Shown in pieces: positions 56,397 through 64,000 of a stretch of DNA of 64,000 nucleotides. The notes below the pieces were generated by a model. That model had not been told where the DNA came from and did not search any database. It saw only the letters and a program-made list of their open reading frames with translations. Source of the stretch: SHWB01 sp050246875 (GTDB lineage: Bacteria > Pseudomonadota > Alphaproteobacteria > UBA6615). A program made the translations under genes and the position numbers. Numbering within the stretch: the stretch's first letter is position 1; the number at the start of each line of letters is the position of its first letter. The stretch lies in assembly GCA_050246875.1 (NCBI GenBank), contig JBFWVF010000002.1, positions 186,001 to 250,000 on the forward strand. The letters run 5' to 3'.

Positions 56397-57209
56397 TCAG
56401 GCCACCCGGTCGCGGGCCGTGCGGGCGACGGCGCGGGCGCGGCAGGCCTCGCCGAATTGGCGGAACAGTGCCTCGGAGAAGGCGTCGCCACGGGCGCCAT
56501 GCTCGGCATGCCACTGCACGCCGATGGCGAAGGCCCGCGCGGTGCCGATGCGGATGCCCTCGACGACACCGTCGTCGGCCACCGCCTCGACGATGACGCC
56601 CGGCGCCAGCCGATCGAGGCCCTGGCCGTGCAGCGAGTTGACCATGAAGCCCCTGGGGTCGAGGCCGGCGTCGCGCGCCCAGCGCTCGAACCAGCCGCCG
56701 GGGATGCAGCGCACGGGATGGCGCGGGCCGACGCGCTCCTCCATCGGCGCGTTGATCCGCATGCGGTGATCGCGCACGCCTTCGACTTCCCAGAGATAGG
56801 GATGCAGCGAGCCGCCGAGTGCGACGTTCATCTCCTGGATGCCGCGGCAGATGCCAAGTACCGGCACGCCCCCCGCGAGGGCGGCGCGCACAAGGGGCAG
56901 CGTGGTGGCGTCGCGCTGCGGGTCGCGCAGCGTGCCGTCACGGAACGGCGCGCCGTCGTAGTGGTGCGGCTCGACGTTGGAACGGCCGCCGGTCAGCAGC
57001 AGGCCGTCGAGGCGGTCGAGCAATCCGCGTACCGGATAGAGGCCGCCGGACTCGTCGGTGCCGATCGAGGCGAGCAGTACCGGGATGCCGTCGGCGCCGT
57101 CGATCACGGCGGTGACATAGCGGTGCGAGACGCCATGCACGTCGATGCCGTTGAACTGCCGCATGTCGCCGGCGATGCCGATCAGCGGGCGCTGGGAAGG
57201 GGCGGGCAT
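56397..57209 (-). CDS. Gamma-glutamyl-gamma-aminobutyrate hydrolase family protein (peptidase C26)
   Basis: A 270-residue class I glutamine-amidotransferase-like hydrolase. The nucleophile Cys is in VLGICRGIQEMNVALGGSL, the structural VNSLHGQGLDRLAPG and the catalytic His/Glu in AIGVQWHAEHG are all present. PuuD cleaves gamma-glutamyl-GABA in putrescine breakdown, but no other puu genes are adjacent, so the substrate is open. It has a separate strong terminator and is likely single. Confidence 0.9.
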   Translation of the reverse strand: MPAPSQRPLIGIAGDMRQFNGIDVHGVSHRYVTAVIDGADGIPVLLASIGTDESGGLYPVRGLLDRLDGLLLTGGRSNVEPHHYDGAPFRDGTLRDPQRDATTLPLVRAALAGGVPVLGICRGIQEMNVALGGSLHPYLWEVEGVRDHRMRINAPMEERVGPRHPVRCIPGGWFERWARDAGLDPRGFMVNSLHGQGLDRLAPGVIVEAVADDGVVEGIRIGTARAFAIGVQWHAEHGARGDAFSEALFRQFGEACRARAVARTARDRVA

Positions 57210-57305
57210 GGCGGCAGGCGGACTTGCGGCGGGACCGTCACGGGACGGTCACTTTGCTAGCACGGCGGCGCGGCGTTTCGATACCGCGCGCTGGGCCAAA
57301 GACTG

Positions 57306-57938
57306 TCAATTGTTGGGATTGACCGGCCGGCCCAGGTTGGGATCGACGATCGAGAACTCGTCGCGGTCGATCGGCACGCCGAACTGCGGCTGCATCAGCG
57401 CCACGTCGACGGTCGCGCCCTGCGCGTCGATCACCCGCCAGCGGGCCAGCCGCAGGGGCTGCTCCTCGAACTGCAGAGTGATCGAACCCGAGGCCGGTGC
57501 CTTCGCTTCGACGAGGGTGAGCTGGATGACGCCCTCGCGCTTGCGGAAGTCGGTGATCTTCAGGCCGTCGCCGAAGTCGATGCGCTCGCGCAGCAGGAAG
57601 GCGGCCGGCGTCTCGGACACCGGATAGAAGCTGGTCTGCGCCAGCTCCTTGTCGTGGTGCATGATCCACATGCCGCTGGCGACCAGCAGCGCCGGGTTCG
57701 GCGGATCGTACTCGACGCGCAGCTTGTCCGGCCGGCGCAGCAGCAGCCGGCCCTCGGCGCGGCCATCGGCGGAAAACTGCACGAAGCGGGAGTCCAGCGT
57801 CGTCAGCCCGTTGAGCCAGGCCTCGACCTTCGCGACGTCGGCCTTCTGCGCCGGTCCCGGCGGCGTCTCGGCGGCGGCGGGTGCGATGGCCGCGGCGGCG
57901 AGCAGGAGGACGGCGGCGATCGTTCGCAGGATATGCAT
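57306..57938 (-). CDS. lolA: Outer-membrane lipoprotein carrier LolA
   Basis: A 210-residue periplasmic chaperone that ferries lipoproteins from LolCDE to LolB. Signal peptide MHILRTIAAVLLLAAAAIAP with cleavage near AAAE; then VEAWLNGLTTLDSRFVQFSA and RLLLRRPDKLRVEYDPPNP, which are typical of alphaproteobacterial LolA. The start may be 57938 or 57947. It follows ftsK by about 70 bp on the same strand, as in many bacteria. Confidence 0.92.
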   Translation of the reverse strand: MHILRTIAAVLLLAAAAIAPAAAETPPGPAQKADVAKVEAWLNGLTTLDSRFVQFSADGRAEGRLLLRRPDKLRVEYDPPNPALLVASGMWIMHHDKELAQTSFYPVSETPAAFLLRERIDFGDGLKITDFRKREGVIQLTLVEAKAPASGSITLQFEEQPLRLARWRVIDAQGATVDVALMQPQFGVPIDRDEFSIVDPNLGRPVNPNN

Positions 57939-58009
57939 CCCCGCCATATAGGCGCCCGGCCGCGGCAAGCCAAAGGCGGAGTTGCGGCGATGTCGCGGCG
58001 CGGCGGCCG

Positions 58010-60445
58010 TCACCGCGAATGGTCGCCGACCAGCACCTCGCGCTTGCCGGCGTGGTTGGCCTGGGTGACCACGCCCTCCTTTTCCATGCGCTCGATGAGG
58101 CGGGCGGCGCGGTTGTAGCCGATCTGCAGGTGGCGCTGGATGAAGCTGGTCGAGGCCTTGCCCTCGCGCGCCACCAGCGCCACGGCCTGGTCGTAGAGGT
58201 CCTCGCCGCCACCCTCGCCGTCGGCCGGCTCGAAGCCGGGAATGCCGGCCGCCGCGTCCTCGTCCTCGGTGACGGCGTCGATGTAGTCGGGCTGGCCCTG
58301 GCGGCGCAGCCATTGCGCCACCGCCTCGACCTCGGTGTCGGCGACGAAGGGCCCGTGGATGCGCATGATGCGGCCGCCGCCGGCCATGTAGAGCATGTCG
58401 CCCTGGCCAAGGAGCTGTTCGGCGCCCTGCTCGCCGAGGATGGTGCGGCTGTCGATCTTGCTCGTCACCTGGAAGCTGATGCGGGTGGGGAAATTGGCCT
58501 TGATGGTGCCGGTAATGACATCGACGGATGGGCGCTGGGTGGCCATGATGATGTGGATGCCCGCAGCCCGCGCCATCTGCGCAAGGCGCTGGATGGCGAC
58601 CTCCACCTCCTTGCCCGCCACCAGCATGAGATCGGCCATCTCGTCGACGACCACGACGATCAGCGGCAGCGCGGTGAGGTCGAGCGCCTCCTCCTCGAAC
58701 ACCGGCTTGCCGGTCTCGGCGTCGAAGCCGGTCTGCACCTTGCGCGACAGCACCTCGCCGCGCTGGCGTGCCTGTTCGAGGCGCTGGTTGTAGCCGGCGA
58801 TGTTGCGCACGCCGAGCTTCGACATGGAGCGGTAGCGGTTCTCCATCTCGCGCACGACCCATTTCAGCGCCACGACCGCTTTGCGCGGATCGGTGACGAC
58901 CGGCGCCAGCAGGTGCGGGATGCCGTCGTAGACCGACAGCTCCAGCATCTTCGGGTCGATCATGATGAAGCGGCATTCTTCCGGCTTCAGCCGGTAGAGC
59001 AGCGAGGCGATCATGGCGTTGATGCCGACCGACTTGCCCGAGCCGGTGGTGCCGGCGATCAGCAGGTGCGGCATGCGCGCGAGGTCGACGATCACCGGCT
59101 CGCCGCCGATGTCCTTGCCGAGCACCAGCGGCAGGGCGCCGTTGTGCTTGGTGAAGGCGGACGAGGCCAGCACCTCGCGCAGGTAGACCACCTCGCGGTG
59201 CGCGTTGGGCAGTTCGATGCCGATGACGTTGCGCCCCGGCACGACGGCGATGCGCACCGACACCGCGCTCATCGAGCGCGCGATGTCGTCGGCCAGCCCG
59301 ATGACGCGGCTGGTCTTCGTTCCGGCTTCCGGCACCAGCTCGTAGAGCGTCACGACGGGTCCGAGGCGCATGTTGCCGATCTCGCCCCGCACGCCGAAAT
59401 CCTCGAGCACGGATTCGAGCATCTGCGCGTTCTGCTTCAGCGCCTCGTCGTCGACGGTTCGCACGGCACGGCCGTTGTCCTCAGGCGCCGCCAGAAGTTC
59501 GAGCGCCGGCAGGGTGAACTCGCCATCGGCGCTCGGCAGGTCGAGGGCGCGCTGTTCGGCGGCGCGTGGTTTCGTCGCCTGGCGGGCGATGCGGCGCTGG
59601 CGTGGCTGGCGCGGCGCCTCCTCGGTCTCGACGTCGATCACCGCGGCGTCATCGCCCCGTGCGGCAAGGTCGGCGGCGAAGGCCGCATCGGCCTCGGCCA
59701 GTGGCAGGCGCGCGCCGAAATGCGGCTCGCGGCGCAGGCTCGGCGCGCTCGGCAGGCGGTCGGCCGCCCAGCGCGCGCCACGCGCCGTCGCCACCGCCGC
59801 GATGCCGCCGGCGGTCCAGGTGGCCGTGCCGCCGCGCGCCACGCCGCGCCCGGCGACGACCAGCGTGCGCGGGCCGATGGCAAAGGCGAGGAAAACCAGC
59901 AGCACGGCCACAGCGGTCGCACCGACCGGCACGATCCATGCGGCGAGGGCCGGTCCGGCAAGGCCGGCGAGGCGCAGCAGTGCACCGCCGGCGACGTCGC
60001 CCGCGACGCCGCCGAGCGCGCTGCGCAACGGCCATTCCGCAGGCACCGGCAATGCGGCCACGGCCGCCGCCGCGGCGATGGTCGCGGCGACGAGGGCGAC
60101 CGCGCGCCACGCCATGTGGCGCAGCGGGCGATGCAGGATGACGCGCGCGCCCGAGACCAGCACGAAGACGACCGGCAACAGCGCCGCGACGCCGAGCGCC
60201 TGCAGCAGAAGATCGGCGATGACCGCACCTGGCCGCCCGAGCCAGTTGGCGACATGGCCGTCGGTGGCCAGGTTGGCCGACGGGTCGCCGGCGCGGTAGC
60301 TGGCCAGTGCCAGCAGGGCGGCGACGCCGGCGGCGACGAGCAGGGCGCCGGCGAGTTCCGCCCCGCGCCGCCGCGCGAAATCGCGCCACGTGAAGCTGGC
60401 GCCGCTGGCGCGGCCGGGGCCGAGGGCCTGGGTGCGGGCGGACAT
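58010..60445 (-). CDS. ftsK: DNA translocase FtsK
   Basis: An 811-residue translocase that clears chromosome ends at the septum. Four or five membrane helices occupy the N-terminal 200 residues. A fairly short linker follows, then the motor with Walker A LLIAGTTGSGKSVGINAMI, Walker B PLIVVVVDEMADLMLV and IIMATQRPSVDVITG. The gamma winged helix is at the end (QIGYNRAARLIERMEKEGVV). The linker is much shorter than in E. coli FtsK, as is normal for this class. Confidence 0.96.
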   Translation of the reverse strand: MSARTQALGPGRASGASFTWRDFARRRGAELAGALLVAAGVAALLALASYRAGDPSANLATDGHVANWLGRPGAVIADLLLQALGVAALLPVVFVLVSGARVILHRPLRHMAWRAVALVAATIAAAAAVAALPVPAEWPLRSALGGVAGDVAGGALLRLAGLAGPALAAWIVPVGATAVAVLLVFLAFAIGPRTLVVAGRGVARGGTATWTAGGIAAVATARGARWAADRLPSAPSLRREPHFGARLPLAEADAAFAADLAARGDDAAVIDVETEEAPRQPRQRRIARQATKPRAAEQRALDLPSADGEFTLPALELLAAPEDNGRAVRTVDDEALKQNAQMLESVLEDFGVRGEIGNMRLGPVVTLYELVPEAGTKTSRVIGLADDIARSMSAVSVRIAVVPGRNVIGIELPNAHREVVYLREVLASSAFTKHNGALPLVLGKDIGGEPVIVDLARMPHLLIAGTTGSGKSVGINAMIASLLYRLKPEECRFIMIDPKMLELSVYDGIPHLLAPVVTDPRKAVVALKWVVREMENRYRSMSKLGVRNIAGYNQRLEQARQRGEVLSRKVQTGFDAETGKPVFEEEALDLTALPLIVVVVDEMADLMLVAGKEVEVAIQRLAQMARAAGIHIIMATQRPSVDVITGTIKANFPTRISFQVTSKIDSRTILGEQGAEQLLGQGDMLYMAGGGRIMRIHGPFVADTEVEAVAQWLRRQGQPDYIDAVTEDEDAAAGIPGFEPADGEGGGEDLYDQAVALVAREGKASTSFIQRHLQIGYNRAARLIERMEKEGVVTQANHAGKREVLVGDHSR

Positions 60446-60462
60446 GGCAGGAGCCTCCCGGG

Positions 60463-61674
60463 TCAGCCGGCGAGCACGGCGCGCAGGCGCGTCGCCGCTT
60501 CGACCGTCGTCTCGAGGTCGTGGATCAGCGCACAGCGGATGTAGCGCGCGCCGGGATTGATGCCGTCGGCACCGGTACGGGCGAGGAAGGCGCCCGGCAG
60601 CACGCGCACGGCGGCGTCGCGCCACAGGCGCACGGCGGCGTCCTCGCCGTCGCCGACATCGAGCCAGAGATAGAAGGCGCCGCCTGGCCGCGTCGCGCCG
60701 CAGGCACCGCCGAGGATGTCGAGGGCAGCGTCGAACTTGGCGCTGTAGAGGGCGCGGTTGGCCTCGACATGGGCTTCGTCGCCCCACAGCGCGGCGGACG
60801 CGTGCATGACCGGCAATGGCACCTGTGCGCCACCGTACTGGCGCAGGCGCAGGAAGCGGCGGATCAGGCCTGCATCCCCGACGACGAAGCCGGAGCGCAG
60901 CCCGGGCACGCTCGACCGCTTCGACAGCGAGTGGAACACCAGCAGATTGGCGAGGTGCTCGCCCTCGCCGCCCGGCGGCAGCGCGGCGGCCGCCTCCAGC
61001 GCGCCTGCGGGCGGTGCGGCGGTGTAGATTTCCGAGTAGCACTCGTCGGCACCAAGCACGAAGTCGTGGCGGCGCGCCAGGGTCAGCGCCGCCTCCAGCC
61101 GTGCCCGGTCGGCCACGGCGCCCTGCGGATTGGACGGCGAATTGAGGTAGGCGAAGGCGGCGCGGTCGAGGATGTCGGCGGGCAGGCTGGCGAAGTCCGG
61201 CTGGAAGCCGGTCGCCGCCGTTGCCGGCACGAGGACCGCCTCGGCCCCGGCCAGCGCCGCGGCGCCGGCATAGACCTGATAGAACGGGTTGGGCATCAGC
61301 ACCACCGGCTGACGGCCGTTCTTCTGGCGCGGCACCGTCAGCAATGCCGCCATGAACAGCGCCTCGCGCGTGCCGGCGACCAGCGCCACGTGGCGCTCGG
61401 CATCGACGAGACCGGCGGGCAGGGCGAAGCGACGTGCACACCAGGCGGCGATGGCGGCGCGCAACTCCGGCGTGCCGTTGGGCGGCGGATACTTGCCCCA
61501 GTCGGCCGGGTCGCGCGCGAGGACCGTGGCGAGGAAGTCCGGCGGCGCGTGGCGCGGCTCGCCGATCTGCATGTGGATTTCGCGCTTTCCGGCCGCGGGC
61601 GCATGCGGGCCGAGAAGCGCGCGCAGCCGGTCGAACGGATAGTCGGTCAGGCGGTCGAGGACGTCGTTGTGCAT
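60463..61674 (-). CDS. Class I/II aminotransferase, DapC-like
   Basis: A 403-residue PLP enzyme of fold type I. The PLP lysine is in FHSLSKRSSVPGLRSGFV; LNSPSNPQGAVA, GADECYSEIY and the carboxylate-binding Arg in RYIRCALIHD are present. The N-terminus YPFDRLRALLGPHAP is the DapC form that makes N-succinyl-diaminopimelate for lysine and murein, an assignment I make from family pattern and its neighbourhood with ftsK. The gap to ftsK is 17 bp, so the two are probably co-transcribed. Confidence 0.82.
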   Translation of the reverse strand: MHNDVLDRLTDYPFDRLRALLGPHAPAAGKREIHMQIGEPRHAPPDFLATVLARDPADWGKYPPPNGTPELRAAIAAWCARRFALPAGLVDAERHVALVAGTREALFMAALLTVPRQKNGRQPVVLMPNPFYQVYAGAAALAGAEAVLVPATAATGFQPDFASLPADILDRAAFAYLNSPSNPQGAVADRARLEAALTLARRHDFVLGADECYSEIYTAAPPAGALEAAAALPPGGEGEHLANLLVFHSLSKRSSVPGLRSGFVVGDAGLIRRFLRLRQYGGAQVPLPVMHASAALWGDEAHVEANRALYSAKFDAALDILGGACGATRPGGAFYLWLDVGDGEDAAVRLWRDAAVRVLPGAFLARTGADGINPGARYIRCALIHDLETTVEAATRLRAVLAG

Positions 61675-61824
61675 ACCGGGCCGGACGCTTGCGTGTGCTG
61701 CCGGGGCCGGCCGTCGCCCGCCCCGACTCGGGCAGCGATCCTATAGCAAAGACAACGATTTGAGGGAATGCGTTGACAGACCGCTCGAAAGGCTCGGTCG
61801 GACCGACTTCCCGGGAAACAAATA

Positions 61825-61896
61825 GGCCCCGGCAGTTGCTTGCCGGGCCGCCCTCTCCAGAAACAAACGGGGCCCGGCAGTTGCCTGCCGGGCCCC
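61825..61896 (-). terminator. Two tandem, related terminators behind amtB
   Basis: Hairpins at 61825-61849 and 61869-61896 share the loop context GGCAGTTGC and each is followed on the minus strand by (A/G)TTTGTTT. The roughly 35-bp unit is duplicated. Confidence 0.8.
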
Positions 61897-61920
61897 GGGG
61901 CCAGCGAGGGAGAGTGCCCG

Positions 61921-63228
61921 CTACTGAACCACTTCGCCGTGCAGGTTGATGTCGAGACCTTCGACTTCCTGCTCCTGCGTCACCCGCAGTCCGACGATGA
62001 CATCGACGATCTTGAGGATCACGTAGGTCGCCACCGCGCACCACACGATGGTGGCGACGGTGCCGAGGAACTGCGTCCACACCTGGCCGGCATTGCCGTC
62101 GAACAGGCCCGACTTGCCCTCGCCGCCGATGGTCGCGACCGCGAACACACCGGTCAGGATGGCGCCGAGGAAGCCGCCGATGCCGTGCACGCCGAAGGCA
62201 TCGAGGGAGTCGTCGTAGCCGAGCTTGTTCTTGAGCCAGGTGGCCGACCAGAAGCACACGACGCCGGCGATGAGGCCGATCACCAGCGCGCCGCCCGGGG
62301 CGACGAAGCCCGAGGCCGGCGTGATGGCGACGAGGCCGGCGACGGCGCCCGAGACGATGCCGAGCACGCTCGGCTTGCCGCGGGTGATCCACTCCGCGAA
62401 CATCCAGCCGATGGCCGCGGCGGCGGTGGCGATCTGCGTCACCGCCATGGCCATGCCGGCGGCGCCGTTGGAGGCGACGGCCGAACCGGCGTTGAAGCCG
62501 AACCAGCCGACCCACAGCAGCGAGGCGCCGATCACCGACAGCACGAGGTTGTGCGGTGCCTGGTTCTCGGTGCGGTAGCCCTTGCGCTTGCCGAGCACGA
62601 GCGCGCAGACGAGACCCGCGACGCCGGCGTTGATGTGGACGACCGTGCCACCTGCGAAGTCCATCACGCCGGCTTCGGCGAGGAAGCCGCCGCCCCACAC
62701 CCAATGGGCGATCGGCGAGTAGACGATGATCGACCACAGCACGATGAACAGCAGCCAGGCCGAGAACTTCATGCGGTCGGCCACGGCGCCGGCGATCAGC
62801 GCGGCGGTGATGATGGCGAAGGTGAGCTGGAAGACCATGAACACCGATTCGGGGATGGTCAGCGTCAGCGAATCGACCGCCATGCCCGAGAGGAAGAACT
62901 TCTCCAAGCCGCCGACATAGGCGTTGAGGCCGCCGCCGTCGGTGAAGGCCAGCGAGTAGCCGAGCACCATCCACACGATGGTGATGACGCAGGTCGTGGC
63001 GAACGACTGCATCACCGTCGCCAGCACGTTCTTCTTGCGCACCATGCCGCCGTAGAACAGCGCCACGCCGGGGATGGTCATCATCAGGACCAGCGCGGTC
63101 GAGGTCAGCATCCACGCCGTATCGCCCGTGTCGAGCGTGGCGTCCTGGGCGAAGGCGGGCGTTGCCGCCATCGCCGCCAGCGCGGCGAGGCCGAGGGGCA
63201 ACCCGCTGCGCAGAACCGTTTTCACCAT
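61921..63228 (-). CDS. amtB: Ammonium transporter AmtB
   Basis: A 435-residue ammonium channel with a signal peptide (LGLAALAAMAATPAFA) and 11 membrane helices. The pore twin histidines are in GGTVVHINAGVAGL and DAFGVHGIGGFLG, and the Amt signature DFAGGTVVHINAG is intact. It imports ammonium under nitrogen limitation and is blocked by GlnK, encoded 42 bp upstream. Confidence 0.95.
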   Translation of the reverse strand: MVKTVLRSGLPLGLAALAAMAATPAFAQDATLDTGDTAWMLTSTALVLMMTIPGVALFYGGMVRKKNVLATVMQSFATTCVITIVWMVLGYSLAFTDGGGLNAYVGGLEKFFLSGMAVDSLTLTIPESVFMVFQLTFAIITAALIAGAVADRMKFSAWLLFIVLWSIIVYSPIAHWVWGGGFLAEAGVMDFAGGTVVHINAGVAGLVCALVLGKRKGYRTENQAPHNLVLSVIGASLLWVGWFGFNAGSAVASNGAAGMAMAVTQIATAAAAIGWMFAEWITRGKPSVLGIVSGAVAGLVAITPASGFVAPGGALVIGLIAGVVCFWSATWLKNKLGYDDSLDAFGVHGIGGFLGAILTGVFAVATIGGEGKSGLFDGNAGQVWTQFLGTVATIVWCAVATYVILKIVDVIVGLRVTQEQEVEGLDINLHGEVVQ

Positions 63229-63270
63229 TGTCTTATCCTTCCGAAAGCTGCGTTTGACGGATTGCCCGGT

Positions 63271-63609
63271 CTACAGGGCCGCGTCGCCGGACTCGCCGGT
63301 GCGGATGCGCAGCGCCTGCCCGACATCGATGACGAAGATCTTGCCGTCGCCGATCTTCTGGGTGTTGGCGGCGCGCTGGATCGCCTCGACCACGCCCTCG
63401 GCGCGATCGTCGCTCACCACCACCTCCACCTTCACCTTGGGCAGGAAGCTCACCGTGTATTCGGCCCCGCGGTAGATCTCGGTCTGGCCCTTCTGCCGGC
63501 CGTAGCCCTTGACCTCGGAAACCGTCATGCCTTCGACGCCCATGCTCGTCAGTGCTTCACGCACCTCGTCGAGCTTGAAGGGCTTGATAATGGCCATCAC
63601 CATTTTCAT
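63271..63609 (-). CDS. glnK: Nitrogen regulatory protein P-II, GlnK
   Basis: A 112-residue P-II signal protein, exactly the family length. The start MKMVMAIIKPFKLDEVREAL at 63609 is canonical. The uridylylated Tyr51 sits at the T-loop tip in EIYRGAEYTVSF; the ATP/2-oxoglutarate site residues follow (VEVVVSDDRAEGVVEAI, IGDGKIFVIDVGQALRIRTGE). It gates AmtB and senses 2-oxoglutarate. A sigma-54-like promoter is about 100 bp upstream. Confidence 0.96.
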   Translation of the reverse strand: MKMVMAIIKPFKLDEVREALTSMGVEGMTVSEVKGYGRQKGQTEIYRGAEYTVSFLPKVKVEVVVSDDRAEGVVEAIQRAANTQKIGDGKIFVIDVGQALRIRTGESGDAAL

Positions 63610-63705
63610 TAGCGTTCGAGCCTTTCCCTCGCTGTTGCGCCGGCGTCCGCCCCCCAACACAAGCAAAGCCACAGGGCCGGGCGCGGCTCGGGACGGGGTG
63701 TGTTC

Positions 63706-63722
63706 ATCAAGAACCGTGCCAG
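63706..63722 (-). promoter_or_regulatory. Sigma-54-like promoter for glnK-amtB
   Basis: On the minus strand CTGGCACGGTTCTTGAT matches the -24/-12 consensus well: the -24 part TGGCACG is perfect and the spacing is right; the -12 part has GA instead of GC. It lies about 97 bp before the glnK ATG, as expected for NtrC control. Confidence 0.55.
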
Positions 63723-63895
63723 CGTCGCGAGTCGGCCCGGGGTCCGGCCGTCGGCCCATCATGCCCGACAGCGATGCCCGATTCGGCATCATTCGCGGGC
63801 AAAGTGATTAATTATTGACCACTTTGGTGACGCCCTTTCGGGCTGCGACGAGACGCACGCTGGACAGGCCGGCGGCCGGCGGCGAGGCTGCTCGC

Positions 63896-64000
63896 ATGCC
63901 AGCCCACGCCCCCGCAGAGTTTCGCAGCGACGTTGTCGTCGTCGGAGCCGGCCCGGTCGGCCTGACTCTGGCCGCGGCGTTGGGCGGCGCCGGCCTGCGT
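63896..64000 (+). CDS. UbiH/COQ6-type FAD hydroxylase, 3' end outside the window
   Basis: Only the first 35 codons are visible. They show a short lead and the FAD-binding fingerprint DVVVVGAGPVGLTLAAALGG, which fits the UbiH/UbiF/VisC family acting in ubiquinone ring hydroxylation. Start ATG 63896. It diverges from glnK over a 286-bp gap. Other flavin monooxygenases cannot be excluded from so little sequence. Confidence 0.7.
   Translation, partial: MPAHAPAEFRSDVVVVGAGPVGLTLAAALGGAGLR

Noticed and set aside
57881..63612. Two long plus-strand frames opposite lolA/ftsK and amtB/glnK
   Set aside because: His/Asp/Arg-rich low-complexity translations without motifs; the minus-strand genes here are unmistakable.

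Overview
The window comes from a GC-rich (roughly 70 %) alphaproteobacterium, most likely of the Rhodospirillales type. The grounds are the gene order hemH-hemJ-rho ... mnmE-mnmG-rsmG-parA-parB and, convergent to it, holA-lptE-leuS-DUF3576. To these are added a four-gene array of F-terminated porins and a glnK-amtB / dapC-like / ftsK / lolA / xth block. The genus cannot be fixed by eye. Genes are tightly packed, often with 4-bp ATGA or GTGA overlaps. I found no rRNA, tRNA, CRISPR array, transposase or phage gene.

Region 1 (1-17.5 kb) is the origin-proximal housekeeping block: heme synthesis (hemH, hemJ), rho, tRNA wobble-uridine modification (mnmE, mnmG), 16S rRNA methylation (rsmG) and chromosome partitioning (parA, parB) with two parS-like palindromes. 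A minus-strand group (quinone oxidoreductase, ogt, thioredoxin-domain DUF255 protein) sits between rho and mnmE. holA, lptE, leuS and a DUF3576 lipoprotein converge on parB.

Region 2 (17.5-23.4 kb) holds four tandem porin genes, each followed by its own hairpin terminator. Porins 1 and 2 are a recent duplication that also copied the 5' leader and the terminator.

Region 3 (23.4-32.6 kb) is a mixed segment: a JmjC/cupin oxygenase, a secreted alpha/beta hydrolase, a PLP homeostasis protein, an L,D-transpeptidase-like protein, an unknown protein with a conserved NPLQHVPIVSS-type motif, an N-terminally extended GTP cyclohydrolase II, an OmpR-type regulator, an MFS transporter and an MBL-fold hydrolase.

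Region 4 (32.6-49.5 kb) is the most unusual part. A long minus-strand chain runs from glycosyltransferases, a histidine phosphatase and a polysaccharide-deacetylase-like protein into a peptide-type ABC importer. Divergent from it is a three-gene plus-strand operon: an ABC-exporter-like protein whose ATPase motifs have all decayed and whose Q-loop-type segment occurs three times, a stand-alone cyclic-nucleotide-binding protein, and a small methyltransferase. I read this as a candidate undescribed glycan synthesis/export system.

Region 5 (49.5-57.2 kb) contains a predicted small di-iron oxygenase pathway: PaaE-like reductase, SDR, PaaA-like di-iron protein, an unrecognised partner and an FAH-family hydrolase. 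exodeoxyribonuclease III and a CoA-binding protein without ATP-grasp follow; a C26 amidotransferase lies upstream.

Region 6 (57.2-64 kb) carries lolA, ftsK, a DapC-like aminotransferase, amtB and glnK with a sigma-54-like promoter, and the start of a UbiH-type hydroxylase.
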